A stretch of 64,000 nucleotides of DNA, taken from contig JAFDWF010000226.1 of assembly GCA_018268575.1 (NCBI GenBank), positions 1-64,000 on the forward strand, in the 5' to 3' direction. Source of the stretch: Actinomycetota bacterium (GTDB taxonomy: Bacteria > Actinomycetota > Thermoleophilia > Solirubrobacterales > 70-9). The position numbers and the translations under genes were made by a program. The notes below the pieces were generated by a model that saw only the letters and a program-made list of their open reading frames with translations, was not told the origin of the DNA and did not search any database. This document shows positions 17,069 through 25,911 of this stretch, piece by piece. Each line of letters begins with the position of its first letter. The stretch's first letter is position 1.

Positions 17069-17096
17069 GTTCACGCCTCGTTTGCAGCTGCTTCAC
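17069..17096 (-). promoter_or_regulatory. PHO-box-like repeat before the PHP-glycosyltransferase gene
   Basis: GTTCAC (17069), GTTTGC (17080) and CTTCAC (17091) recur every 11 bp, ending 65 bp before the ATG at 17162. The outer units match the GTTCAC/CTTTAC repeats at 10190-10217. Confidence 0.55.
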
Positions 17097-17161
17097 ATGT
17101 TTTCCCTGCAAATGGCGAAATATGGCAGTGTGATTACGCGAACCAGAAAAGGGAGACACCG

Positions 17162-19480
17162 ATGACTTCCCGTGCTGATCTGCACTGCCACTCGACCGCC
17201 TCGCAGCTCTCTCGCCTCGGGGTCCAGCGGAGTCTCGGGCTCCCCGAGTGCGCGACTCCGCCGCCGGAGGTGTACGAGCTCGCCAAGCGGCGCGGGATGG
17301 ACTTCGTGACGATCACCGATCACGACACGATCGACGGGGCGCTCGAGTTGGAGGGCCTCCCCGACACCTTCGTCTCCGAGGAGCTGACCGTCCGCTTCGC
17401 CGGCGAGCCCCAGGCGGTTCACGTCCTCTGTTACGGGATCACTCTCGGAGACCACGAGTGGCTGCAGGCCCACGCCGGCGACGTCGAGGCCTGTGCCGCG
17501 TACCTGCACGAGAACGGGATCGCCTGCGCCCTCGCGCACCCCTTCTTCAACGTCGCGGCGCCGCTCACACGGCGCCACCGGCGCCGGCTGGCGGAGCTCT
17601 TCCCGATCTGGGAGATCCGCAACGGGTCGCGCGCCGCGGAGCTGAACATGCCCGCCGCCGTCTACGTCGACACGCGTGGCGGTACCGGGATCGGCGGCTC
17701 CGACGACCATGCCGGCGTCGATGTCGGCCGCACCTTCACCGAGGTGCCGGCCGCCGCCACGCCGGAAGAGTTTCTCGCCCACCTGCGCGAAGGCCATGCC
17801 GAGGCGTGCGGCGAACAGGGCTCGGCGGCGAAGTGGACCCACGCCGCGATGGCGCTCGCCACCCGGGCGCTGGACGATGCCGGCTCCGTCGCCTCGGTGG
17901 ACGCCGCCTCGACCGCGCCCGGCATCGCCCCCGACCCGGCCGCGGTGCTGAAGATGGCCGAACGGGTGATCGCCGAGGGCAGCGCCCGCGAGGGCAAGGT
18001 GGCCACCGACATCGGCCCCGAGGACGCTCGCTGCCTGCTCGAGGCCTGGCTTGCCGGGGTCGGGATCGAAGCACGTGGTCGTGAGCTGCTGGAGATGCTG
18101 CAGGCCGACGGGTTCTCCCACGCCGACCTCTACCGCTGCGCCCGCCGCCGCCACGAGCGCCGCCTGCGCCTCGCCGTCGACGGCGGCCTCGTCGCCTTCC
18201 AGGCGGGCGACCTCGCCGCCGCCGCGAGCGGCATCTTCGAGGCGCTCGTCCCGGCCGTCCCCTACGCGCCCTCGACCGCCTTCCTCGGCCAGGAGAAGGC
18301 GAAGCTGCGGGCGCCGGAGGGGGAGCGCCGGCGGGTCGCCCTGATCGCCGACGGGATCGGCCAGGTGCACGGGGTGACCCACACGATCGAGCAGATCCGC
18401 GAGCGCGGCGTCCCCGGCTTCGAGGTCGAGGTGATCGGCACCGACCCGGGCGTCGACCGCCGCCTGCCCGCGGCGACCGAGCTGGAGCTGCCCTTCTACC
18501 AGGGCATGCGGCTCGGGGTGCCGGGCGTCCCCGACCTGGTCGAGGTGCTCGCCGAGGGCGACTACGACCTGGTCCACGTCACCGCCCCCGGCCCGGCCGG
18601 GATCGCGGCGACGCTGCTCGGGCGGATCACCGGCGTGCCGTTGCTCGCCAGCTACCACACCGAGCTCGCCACCTACGCCGGGCTGCGCGCCGACGGGATG
18701 CTCGAGGCGGTCGCCCGGGTCGGCCTCGGCGCCTTCTACGACGCCCCCGTGCGGGTGCTCTCGCCGAGCCCGTCCGCCGACGGCTCGCTCGCCGCGCTCG
18801 GCGTCGACGGCGCCAAGGTCGACCGGTGGGAGCGCGGCGTGGACGCCCGGCGCTTCGACCCGGCGAAGGCCGACCGCGACGCGTATCCGGGCGAGGTCAA
18901 GGTCCTCTATGCCGGGCGGCTCTCGCGTGAGAAGGGGGTCGACCTGCTCGCCGACGCCTTCCTCCTCGCCCACGAGACAGACTCCAGGCTGCACCTGTTG
19001 CTGGCGGGCGGTGGTCCCGAGGAGGGGGAGCTGCGGGCACGGCTCGGCGATGCCGCCACCTTCCTCGGCTGGCTCGGCGGCGAGGACCTCGCGGTCGCCT
19101 ACGCGAGCGCCGACGCCTTCCTCTTCTGCAGCGTCACCGACACCTACGGCCAGGTGATCCTCGAGGCCGGAGCCAGCGGGCTGCCGGTGGTCGCGATCGC
19201 CGAGGGCGGCCCGGCGGCGCTGGTGGAGAACCGCCACACCGGCCTGCTCTGCCGGCCCGACGCCGAGCACGTCGCCGGTTCGCTGCTGCAGCTTGCCGCC
19301 TCGCCGGAGCTGCGGGCGAAGCTCGGCTCGGCCGGGGTGCGCGCCGCCCGTGCCCGCTCCTGGGAGCGTTCGCTGGGCCAGCTCGCGGCGGGCTACCGGC
19401 TGGCGCTGGACGGCGCCGCGGCCGGCGCACCCGTTGCGGCACCGGGCCCCGCCCCGCAACCCCTCCGTCGCGTCGCCTGA
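17162..19480 (+). CDS. PHP-domain and GT4 glycosyltransferase fusion protein
   Basis: 772 residues. The first 220 or so are a PHP phosphoesterase domain: ADLHCHST (metal His), DFVTITDHDTIDG, CALAHPF and GIGGSDDHAGVD supply the metal ligands. A helical middle (about 220-380) follows. Residues 380-760 are a GT-B fold of the GT4 class, with SYHTELATYAGL, WERGVDARRFDP, LSREKGVDLLADAF and the nucleotide-sugar site DTYGQVILEAGASGLPVV. The GT half resembles lipid alpha-mannosyl/sulfoquinovosyl transferases (MgtA/SqdX type). With a PHO-box-like site upstream and ppk 16 nt downstream, I infer a role in replacing phospholipids or modifying glycolipids at low Pi. The substrate is not known. Confidence 0.8.
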   Translation: MTSRADLHCHSTASQLSRLGVQRSLGLPECATPPPEVYELAKRRGMDFVTITDHDTIDGALELEGLPDTFVSEELTVRFAGEPQAVHVLCYGITLGDHEWLQAHAGDVEACAAYLHENGIACALAHPFFNVAAPLTRRHRRRLAELFPIWEIRNGSRAAELNMPAAVYVDTRGGTGIGGSDDHAGVDVGRTFTEVPAAATPEEFLAHLREGHAEACGEQGSAAKWTHAAMALATRALDDAGSVASVDAASTAPGIAPDPAAVLKMAERVIAEGSAREGKVATDIGPEDARCLLEAWLAGVGIEARGRELLEMLQADGFSHADLYRCARRRHERRLRLAVDGGLVAFQAGDLAAAASGIFEALVPAVPYAPSTAFLGQEKAKLRAPEGERRRVALIADGIGQVHGVTHTIEQIRERGVPGFEVEVIGTDPGVDRRLPAATELELPFYQGMRLGVPGVPDLVEVLAEGDYDLVHVTAPGPAGIAATLLGRITGVPLLASYHTELATYAGLRADGMLEAVARVGLGAFYDAPVRVLSPSPSADGSLAALGVDGAKVDRWERGVDARRFDPAKADRDAYPGEVKVLYAGRLSREKGVDLLADAFLLAHETDSRLHLLLAGGGPEEGELRARLGDAATFLGWLGGEDLAVAYASADAFLFCSVTDTYGQVILEAGASGLPVVAIAEGGPAALVENRHTGLLCRPDAEHVAGSLLQLAASPELRAKLGSAGVRAARARSWERSLGQLAAGYRLALDGAAAGAPVAAPGPAPQPLRRVA

Positions 19481-19496
19481 ATCGAGCGGGGGATCG

Positions 19497-21668
19497 GTGG
19501 CGCAGCAGTACGATGTTCCCTTGCTCGAGTCCGTAGCCAACCTTGACGATCCCGGTCTGTACTTCAACCGGGAGATGTCCTGGCTGGAGTTCAACCGGCG
19601 GGTGCTGGAGCTGGCCGAGGACACCGAGGTGCCGCTGCTCGAGCGGCTGCGCTTCTGCGCGATCTACGCCTCCAACCTGGACGAGTTCTTCATGGTCCGG
19701 GTGGCCGGGCTGTTCGACCAGATGGAGGCCGGGATCGACGCCCGCGGGCCCGACGGGCTGCGGCCCGCCGACCAGATCGACCGCATCCAGCGGGGCGTGC
19801 TGGAGCTCGACAAGCGGCTGCAGGCCTGCTTCGGTGGCGAACTGCGCCCGGCGCTGGAGGCGGAGAGCATCCACATCGTCTCGCTCGAGGACGCGGGCGC
19901 GGAGGAGCAGCGCCAGATCCACCGCCGCTTCCACGAGCAGGTCTTCCCCGCGTTGACGCCGCTGGTGATCGGGCTGGGTCGGCCCTTCCCCTACATCTCG
20001 AACCTCTCGCTGAGCCTCGCGGTGCTGCTGCGCGATCCGGAGACCCAGGTCGAGATCGTCGCCCGGGTCAAGGTGCCGAAGGAGCTGCTCGGCCGTTTCC
20101 TGCCGGTCGGCGAGAACGGCACCTTCGTGCCGCTCGAGCAGGTGATCGCCGCCAACCTCGACCATCTCTTCCCCGGCACCGAGGTCGTCGACTACGGCTT
20201 CTTCCGGGTCACCCGCGACGCCGACTTCACCGTCTCCGACGAGGCCGACGACCTCTTGCAGGCGGTCCAGGACGAGCTGCGTCGGCGCCGCTTCGGCGAG
20301 GTGGTGCGGCTGGAGATCGCCTCCGGCATGAACGAGAGACTCCGCCATGAGCTGATCGGGGCGCTGCGCCTGGAAGACCGCGAGGTCTACGACATCGACG
20401 GCCTGCTCGACCTCGCCGACCTGAGCGAGATCGCCGACGTCCCCGGCCACGCCGAGCTGCGCTACGCGCCCTGGACGCCGGTCACCCAGCCGCGCCTGCA
20501 GGGCGAGGAGAACCAGCAGGTCGACATGTTCCGCGAGATCCGCCACGCCGACCTGCTCGTCCAGCATCCCTACGACTCCTTCGCCTCCTCGGTCGAACGC
20601 TTCGTCGAGCAGGCGGTCGAAGACCCCGACGTGCTGGCGATCAAGCAGACGGTGTACCGGACGAGCGACGACTCGCCGCTGGTGCCGTCGCTGATCCGTG
20701 CCTCCGAACGCGGCAAGCAGGCGGTCTGCATGGTGGAGCTGAAAGCGCGCTTCGACGAGGAGGCGAACATCCACTGGGCGAAAGCGCTGGAGGAGGCGGG
20801 CGTCCACGTCGTCTATGGGATCCCGGGGCTGAAGACGCACGTGAAGGCGATCCTGGTGGCGCGGCGCGAGGGCCAGCGGGTGCGCGAGTACGTCCACATC
20901 GGCACCGGCAACTACCACGCCAAGACGGCGCGGCTCTACACCGACTTCGGGCTCTTCACCGCCGATCCCGACATCGGCGCCGACGTGGCGGAGATGTTCA
21001 ACTTCCTCACCGGCTACGGGCGGCCGGCGGTCTACCGCAAGGTGCTGGTCTCGCCGACGACGATGCGCGACCGGCTGATCGAGGAGATCGAGGCCACGGT
21101 GGCCGCGCACGAGGCGGGGGAAGAAGCGCGGATCGCGCTGAAGATGAACTCGCTGGTCGACGCCGGCTGCATCCAGGCGCTCTACCGGGCCTCGCAGGCG
21201 GGGGTGCAGGTCGACCTCAACGTGCGCGGGATCTGCTGCCTGAAGCCAGGCGTGCCGGGGGTGTCGGAGAACATCCGCGTGGTGTCGATAGTCGGTCGCT
21301 TCCTCGAGCACTCGCGCGTCTACACTTTCCACCGCGGCGCGGAGGCCACGGTGGTGATGGGCTCCGCCGACATGATGCCGCGCAATCTCGATAACCGGGT
21401 CGAGTTGGTGGCGCCGGTCGAAGACCCGGCGCTGCGGGCGGAGATGATCGACGCGCTGGAGCGCTGCTTCGCCGACAATTCGAACTCCTGGGAGCTCGGG
21501 GCAGACGGGGTGTGGACGCGGACCCGGCGGGCCGAGGGCGAGCCGCGCCGCGACGTGCAGGCCGAACTGCGCGAGCGGGCGGCGACGCGGGCGGCGGAGC
21601 AGCTGGCGGCGGCAGCGGCGACGACGACGACCGCGACCGGCGGCGCAGCCACCGCTGCGACGGGCTGA
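19497..21668 (+). CDS. ppk: Polyphosphate kinase 1
   Basis: 723 residues from GTG 19497, with a GGGGGA stretch in front. It makes polyphosphate from ATP reversibly. N-domain YFNREMSWLEFNRRVLELA, the catalytic autophosphorylated His in GTGNYHAKTARLYTDFG (about residue 470), and the second His in FHRGAEATVVMGSADMMPRN (about 612) are all present. The tail is Arg/Ala/Thr-rich and repetitive. It sits in one run with the PHP-GT gene, the DUF47 gene and, after a hairpin element, pit, so polyphosphate storage and Pi uptake are physically linked. Confidence 0.95.
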   Translation: MAQQYDVPLLESVANLDDPGLYFNREMSWLEFNRRVLELAEDTEVPLLERLRFCAIYASNLDEFFMVRVAGLFDQMEAGIDARGPDGLRPADQIDRIQRGVLELDKRLQACFGGELRPALEAESIHIVSLEDAGAEEQRQIHRRFHEQVFPALTPLVIGLGRPFPYISNLSLSLAVLLRDPETQVEIVARVKVPKELLGRFLPVGENGTFVPLEQVIAANLDHLFPGTEVVDYGFFRVTRDADFTVSDEADDLLQAVQDELRRRRFGEVVRLEIASGMNERLRHELIGALRLEDREVYDIDGLLDLADLSEIADVPGHAELRYAPWTPVTQPRLQGEENQQVDMFREIRHADLLVQHPYDSFASSVERFVEQAVEDPDVLAIKQTVYRTSDDSPLVPSLIRASERGKQAVCMVELKARFDEEANIHWAKALEEAGVHVVYGIPGLKTHVKAILVARREGQRVREYVHIGTGNYHAKTARLYTDFGLFTADPDIGADVAEMFNFLTGYGRPAVYRKVLVSPTTMRDRLIEEIEATVAAHEAGEEARIALKMNSLVDAGCIQALYRASQAGVQVDLNVRGICCLKPGVPGVSENIRVVSIVGRFLEHSRVYTFHRGAEATVVMGSADMMPRNLDNRVELVAPVEDPALRAEMIDALERCFADNSNSWELGADGVWTRTRRAEGEPRRDVQAELRERAATRAAEQLAAAAATTTTATGGAATAATG

Positions 21669-21681
21669 CCGGCGTCGGGCG

Positions 21682-22323
21682 ATGGCGACTAGGATCACCC
21701 AGGTGGCGCGCTTCTCGCTTCTACCCCACGATCAGACCTTTTTCGATCTTTTCGTGGAGGCGGGGAAGAACAGCGTCCATTCGGCGCACCTGCTCGACAA
21801 GCTGATGCGCGAGTGGCCCGATGCCGGGACCCTGCACCAGGAGATCGTCGAAGCCGAGCATCGCGGCGACAAGGTCACCCACGAGATCATCAAACGGCTG
21901 AACACGACGTTCGTCACGCCGATCGACCGCGAGGACATCTACGGGCTCGCCACCCAGCTCGACGACATCGTCGACTTCACCGAGGAGGCGGCCGATTTCC
22001 TCGGCCTCTACCAGGTGGAGGCGCCGATGGACCAGGCGGGGGCGCTGACCGGCGTGCTGGTGCGCTCCTGCGAGGCGCTGGCGGAGGGGCTCGAGAACCT
22101 GCCCTCGTTCAAGGACCTCGACCAGTACTGGATCGAGGTCCATCGCCTGGAGAACGAAGGCGACCGGATCTCGCGTGACGCCGTCGCGGCCTTGTTCACG
22201 GATGCGATCGACCCGATGGCCGTGATCCGCTGGAAGGACATCTTCGCCGTGCTCGAGGAGGCGATCGACTCGACCGAGAAGGCTGCCCAGATTCTCGAGG
22301 GCATCGTAATCAAGAATTCTTAG
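21682..22323 (+). CDS. DUF47 (PhoU-like) Pit accessory protein
   Basis: 213 residues of helical PhoU-like DUF47 type. Markers are FFDLFVEAGKNS near residue 20, EAEHRGDKVTHEI (about 57), IDREDIYGLATQLDDIVD (about 81) and LENEGDRISRDAV (about 155). Members commonly pair with Pit permeases and are thought to regulate them. Here pit follows about 180 bp later. The TAG (22321-22323) lies in the left arm of a 17-bp long-range stem. Confidence 0.9.
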   Translation: MATRITQVARFSLLPHDQTFFDLFVEAGKNSVHSAHLLDKLMREWPDAGTLHQEIVEAEHRGDKVTHEIIKRLNTTFVTPIDREDIYGLATQLDDIVDFTEEAADFLGLYQVEAPMDQAGALTGVLVRSCEALAEGLENLPSFKDLDQYWIEVHRLENEGDRISRDAVAALFTDAIDPMAVIRWKDIFAVLEEAIDSTEKAAQILEGIVIKNS

Positions 22324-22445
22324 CGAGGGCCCAGGAACCGCCTGGCGGTGTCCTCGGTCGCTCGCCTTCGGGTCACGCACTGGAGTGCGCTCCCCTCGTC
22401 TCGCTCCCTGCGTCCTTGCCAGTCGGCCCCTGGGCCCTCGCTAAG
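22319..22445 (+). repeat. Stem-enclosed conserved-core element, copy 3 (family E)
   Basis: CTTAGCGAGGGCCCAGG (22319-22335) and CCTGGGCCCTCGCTAAG (22429-22445) are perfect complements enclosing 93 nt. The left arm contains the DUF47 stop codon. Interior blocks GTCCTCGGTCGCTCG, CTTCGGGTCACGCACT, AGTGCGCTCCCCTCG and CTCGCTCCCTGCGTCCTTG match copies 2 and 4, although the arms differ. Confidence 0.75.
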
Positions 22446-22463
22446 GGCGTGGGTGGGGGGCGC

Positions 22464-22480
22464 GTAACAAAGATGTAAAC
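22464..22480 (+). promoter_or_regulatory. PHO-box-like repeat upstream of pit
   Basis: GTAACAAAGAT (22464) and GTAAACGCGAC (22475) are direct repeats with an 11-bp period, 20 bp before the GTG start. The orientation is the same as before the response regulator gene. Confidence 0.5.
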
Positions 22481-22500
22481 GCGACGGATAAGTTTCCGGC

Positions 22501-23604
22501 GTGTCCTCCGACGTCATCCTCGTCCTCGTCATCGGCACCGCCCTCGCCTTCGACTTCACCAACGGCTTCCACGACACGGCAAACGTGGTCGCCACCTCGA
22601 TCTCGACCGGGGCGGCGCGGCCGCAGGTGGCGATCGCCGCCGCCTCGCTGCTGAACTTCGCCGGCGCCTTCATCTCGATCTCGGTCGCCGCGACGGTCGC
22701 CAGCGACGTCGTCGACGCCGGCGCGATCACGCCGACGATCGTCTTCGCAGGCCTGATCGGGGCGATCGCCTGGAATCTGGTCACCTGGTACTTCGGGCTG
22801 CCCTCGAGCTCCTCGCACGCGCTGATCGGCGGCGTGGTCGGGTCGGCGGTGGCGGCCGAGGGCTTCCAGGTTGTGATCGCCGAAGGGCTGCTCGGCAAGG
22901 TGCTGATCCCGGCGGTGGTGGCGCCGCTGCTGGCGTTCCTCGTCGCCGGCGCGTCGATCGGGCTCTCCTACCGGATCGTCGGGCGCCAGCGGCCTGGGAT
23001 CGTCAGTCGGGGCTTCAAATACGGCCAGGTGCTCTCGGGTGGGCTCCTCGCCCTGGCCCACGGCACCAACGACGCGCAGAAGACGATGGGGGTGATCACC
23101 CTGGCGCTGATCGCCAACGGCAGCCTCGGGGCGGGCGCCAATCCGCCGGTCTGGGTGATCGCCTCGTCGGCGGCGGCGATCGCGCTCGGCACCTACAGCG
23201 GCGGCTGGCGGATCATCAAGACGACCGGCACACGGATCATCAAGATGGATGCGGCGCAGGGCTTCACCTCGCAGGGGGCCGGGGCGGCGGTGATCCTGGC
23301 CTCGACCCACTTCGGCTTCCCGCTCTCGACCACGCACGTGATCAACGGCGGCGTGATGGGGGCGGGGGCGGCGAAACGGCTCTCGGCGGTGCGCTGGGGC
23401 GTGGCCGGGAACATCGTCTTCGCCTGGGTGCTGACCCTGCCCGCGGCGGCCGCGATCGGGGCGCTCACCTACGCGATCACGAGCATCTTCGGCAGCGGGG
23501 CGGTCGGGCCGGTGGTGGTCACCGTGCTGTCGTTGGGGGCGATCGGCGGGGCGTTCGCGCGGCGGGCCCGGACCGGCGCGCCGGTCCCGGTGCAGAGCGG
23601 GTGA
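22501..23604 (+). CDS. Low-affinity inorganic phosphate transporter (PiT family)
   Basis: 367 residues, about ten membrane helices. The family signature occurs twice, as expected from internal duplication: DFTNGFHDTANVV near residue 17 and ALAHGTNDAQKTMG near 183, plus the GLPSSSSHALIGG and FPLSTTHVINGG re-entrant segments. It imports metal-Pi by H+ or Na+ symport. GTG start. The preceding DUF47 protein is the usual partner, and two small membrane genes follow at 5 and 44 nt. Confidence 0.92.
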   Translation: MSSDVILVLVIGTALAFDFTNGFHDTANVVATSISTGAARPQVAIAAASLLNFAGAFISISVAATVASDVVDAGAITPTIVFAGLIGAIAWNLVTWYFGLPSSSSHALIGGVVGSAVAAEGFQVVIAEGLLGKVLIPAVVAPLLAFLVAGASIGLSYRIVGRQRPGIVSRGFKYGQVLSGGLLALAHGTNDAQKTMGVITLALIANGSLGAGANPPVWVIASSAAAIALGTYSGGWRIIKTTGTRIIKMDAAQGFTSQGAGAAVILASTHFGFPLSTTHVINGGVMGAGAAKRLSAVRWGVAGNIVFAWVLTLPAAAAIGALTYAITSIFGSGAVGPVVVTVLSLGAIGGAFARRARTGAPVPVQSG

Positions 23605-23608
23605 CGGA

Positions 23609-23851
23609 ATGAGCCTGGCGACGGTAGTCGAGACGAAGGAGCTGATCCAGACCGTGATCTTCGCTCTGGTAGCCGGGATCGGGGTGACGGCGATCTTCTC
23701 GGTCGGGATCTGGGGAGCGGCGCGCTTCGTCGACCTCAGCCAGGAAGACCGGCGGGCGGCGGCTCTGGCCGCGGGGGTGGCTGCGGCGGTGGCGCTGCTG
23801 GTGGTGATGGCGGCGATCGTCGTCGGCGTCATCGTGATGACCAGCAAGTAG
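23609..23851 (+). CDS. Small two-helix membrane protein, unknown function
   Basis: 80 residues with two membrane helices (about 14-36, VIFALVAGIGVTAIFSVGIW, and about 53-77, Ala/Val-rich), joined by a charged loop with RFVDLSQEDRRAA. It starts 5 nt after pit and so is probably co-transcribed. I do not recognise the family. An accessory role to the Pit permease is only suggested by position. Confidence 0.65.
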   Translation: MSLATVVETKELIQTVIFALVAGIGVTAIFSVGIWGAARFVDLSQEDRRAAALAAGVAAAVALLVVMAAIVVGVIVMTSK

Positions 23852-23895
23852 CGCGAATCGCGACCATGCTGTGACTTCGGAGTACGATTTGTGGG

Positions 23896-24246
23896 GTGAA
23901 GGCCGCGCGGAACGTCGCGATCATCATGCTTCTGGCGCTGGGGGTGGCGTTTCTCCCCGGCGGCGGCAACGCGGTCGCGACCGTGGAGACCGCGATCGTG
24001 ATGGGCTTCCTCGCCGGGATCACCTGGATGCTCTACACGCTGAGCCGCCAGAACCAGTTGACGCTGGCGACGCTGAGCGACGGCCGGCGGGCGATCTTCT
24101 ACGGCGCCTTCGGGATGCTGGCGCTGCTGATCGCCGGCCAGGACAAACTCTGGTCGAGCGGCGCCGGGACGCTGCTGTGGATCGTCCTGCTGGCCGCCTC
24201 GGTGGCGGCGATCTGGCGGATCTGGACCGAGGCCAACACCTACTGA
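23896..24246 (+). CDS. Small three-helix membrane protein, unknown function
   Basis: 116 residues from a GTG. Hydrophobic segments lie at about 8-45, 64-80 and 90-108 (TLLWIVLLAASVAAIWRIW). No signature residues are recognised. It follows the previous small membrane gene by 44 nt in the same direction, so it is probably the last gene of the pit unit. The next 170 bp to the TadE gene hold no clear signal. Confidence 0.6.
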   Translation: MKAARNVAIIMLLALGVAFLPGGGNAVATVETAIVMGFLAGITWMLYTLSRQNQLTLATLSDGRRAIFYGAFGMLALLIAGQDKLWSSGAGTLLWIVLLAASVAAIWRIWTEANTY

Positions 24247-24417
24247 GCGCCGCGTCAGGCAACGTTCACCCTCTCTGGCAGTCGCTCTGCTGAGGGCGGG
24301 CGCGAGCCCGTGGGCGCGGCCAGGCCGCCTCGCGAGGGTTCGCGACCCACTTTCGTCACACAGTTGGCCCTGAGCTGATCCATTCTGCGCGCCACGCGTG
24401 CGCTTTACCCGTCCAGG

Positions 24418-24795
24418 GTGGTTGCTGTGCCACCCCAGAGCGCTGACAACACGGGTCACGGGGAAGAAGGGACCGCCTCGGTCGAGCTGGTCGCGGCGGT
24501 GCCCTTCCTGTTGCTGGCGCTCGCCGTCGCGGCCCAGATCGCGCTCGCCGGCCAGGCCCTCTGGTCGGCGAGCGTGGCCGCGCGGGCGGGCGCCCGCGCG
24601 GCGCTGGTCGGCAGCGATCCCAGGGCGGCGGCGCGCCGCGCGTTGCCGACCGTGATGCGCCACGGCGCCGTGGTCGAAGCAGAAGACGACGGCGAGGGCG
24701 GCATCGAGGTGAAGGTCCCGGTCCCGACCCTGCTCCCGCAGCTACCCGTGGTCAAGGTGACCGCGCGGAGCGGGCTGGGGGAGAACGGTGAATAG
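24418..24795 (+). CDS. TadE-like pseudopilin-type protein
   Basis: 125 residues with a short polar N-terminus, then EEGTASVELVAAVPFLLLALAVAAQ. This is the TadE/TadF class III signal, with Glu after a Gly-rich prepilin-peptidase site and one membrane helix. The start is not certain (GTG 24418 taken). TadE-type proteins are minor pilins of Flp pili. No other core tad genes (CpaF ATPase, TadB/C, secretin) are in the window. Its end overlaps the next TadE-like gene by 8 nt. Confidence 0.75.
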   Translation: MVAVPPQSADNTGHGEEGTASVELVAAVPFLLLALAVAAQIALAGQALWSASVAARAGARAALVGSDPRAAARRALPTVMRHGAVVEAEDDGEGGIEVKVPVPTLLPQLPVVKVTARSGLGENGE

Positions 24796-25186
24796 GACGG
24801 TCGAGCGCTGCCCCGCCGGTGCCGGCTCGGATCGGCTCCGCGCGGCCCGTCGCTGGGCGCGGGAGGACGGCCAGGCGACGATCGAACTGGTCGCGGCCGT
24901 GCCGGTCCTGCTCCTCGCCGCCGTGATCTCGCTACAGCTCTTGGCCGCCGGGTATGCCCTGACGCTCGCCGACGGTGCCGCCGAGGCCGGCGCGCTCGCC
25001 CTGGCCGAGGGAGGCTCTGCCGCCGAAGCCGCCCGCGACGCGCTTCCAGGCTGGGCCGAGGACGACGTCTCGGTCGAGGTCGAGGGCGAACGGGTCTCCG
25101 TCCGCCTGCGCCCGCCGTCGCCGTTCGGCGCCGTCGCCGACCACCTTGCGGTCACCAGCACCGCCGGCGCGAGGTCGGCCAAATGA
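24788..25186 (+). CDS. TadE-like pseudopilin-type protein
   Basis: 132 residues from a GTG within the end of the previous gene. REDGQATIELVAAVPVLLLAAVISLQ (about residues 25-50) is again a class III pilin-like signal plus helix, followed by an Ala-rich region and a short beta-rich end. It is a paralogue of the upstream gene. It overlaps the next gene by 4 nt, so the three genes form a tight operon. Confidence 0.75.
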   Translation: MNRTVERCPAGAGSDRLRAARRWAREDGQATIELVAAVPVLLLAAVISLQLLAAGYALTLADGAAEAGALALAEGGSAAEAARDALPGWAEDDVSVEVEGERVSVRLRPPSPFGAVADHLAVTSTAGARSAK

Positions 25187-25911
25187 GTCGCCCGGCCACC
25201 CGGACTGCCCCGGAGGCCCCGGTCGAGGCGCCGATCGCCTTCGGTCCGGTCGTGCTCAAGGGCGGCAGCGAGAACGGCGTCTACGGCATTCCCGGCAACG
25301 GCACCTTCGAGGCGCCCGGGCGCGGCACCGTCGTGCTCGTTGCCGCGGTCGGCGGTGCCGAGGGCTCGCGTGGTGCCGCCGCGGCACTGTCCTGCGCCGG
25401 TTCCGGGATGGACACGGCAGCGCTCCTGGTCGACGTCGGCGGCCGGGTGGCGCGTCCGACGCTGATCGCCTCGGCCTCGGCGCACCGGCTCGAGGAGCGC
25501 CTCGCGGCGCGCCTGCCGAGGCTGCGACCCGCCGCCCGGGGCGAGGTCTGCCACCTCTCGGTCGCTGCCGAGGAGGACGGTCTCACCGCGGCCGGGACCG
25601 CGGTGACCGTCGCCCGCGGCGGACTCGCGGTCGTCCACGTGGCGCCCGAGCTGATGCAACCGCTGCTCGACACCGAGGGTGCCCCGCGGCCCGACGCGGC
25701 CCTCCTGCGCGTCGACCTGGCGGCGGAGCGCTCGCTGGTCGCACTGGCGGTTGGCGACCTGTTGGAGCGCGGCCTGCGGGTGGCGGTGCTGAAGCATCGC
25801 CTCGGCTGGGTCGCCGAGCGTCGGGCTGGCTTCGGTGCCCTCGGCAGCGACTCCGGTGGCTTGCCGGAGTCGCTGCTCGGACGCTTGCTTGGGCGGGAAG
25901 CTAGGGGGTGA
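25183..25911 (+). CDS. Deviant MinD/TadZ-like protein in the TadE operon (tentative)
   Basis: 242 residues. From residue 49 the pattern TVVLVAAVGGAEGSRGAAAAL then AALLVDVGG looks like the first strand, P-loop and second strand of a ParA/MinD-type ATPase, but the GKGGxGKT lysines are absent. Tad loci usually encode such an atypical protein (TadZ/CpaE) that places the pilus machine, and the start overlaps a TadE gene. The assignment is an inference: similarity is local and I see no other motif. It ends in convergent overlap (11 nt) with the next minus-strand gene. Confidence 0.45.
   Translation: MSRPATRTAPEAPVEAPIAFGPVVLKGGSENGVYGIPGNGTFEAPGRGTVVLVAAVGGAEGSRGAAAALSCAGSGMDTAALLVDVGGRVARPTLIASASAHRLEERLAARLPRLRPAARGEVCHLSVAAEEDGLTAAGTAVTVARGGLAVVHVAPELMQPLLDTEGAPRPDAALLRVDLAAERSLVALAVGDLLERGLRVAVLKHRLGWVAERRAGFGALGSDSGGLPESLLGRLLGREARG

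Noticed and set aside
24247..24417. PHO-box-like site near AACGTTCACCC (about 24263)
   Set aside because: Only one unit is present, without a second copy 11 bp away.
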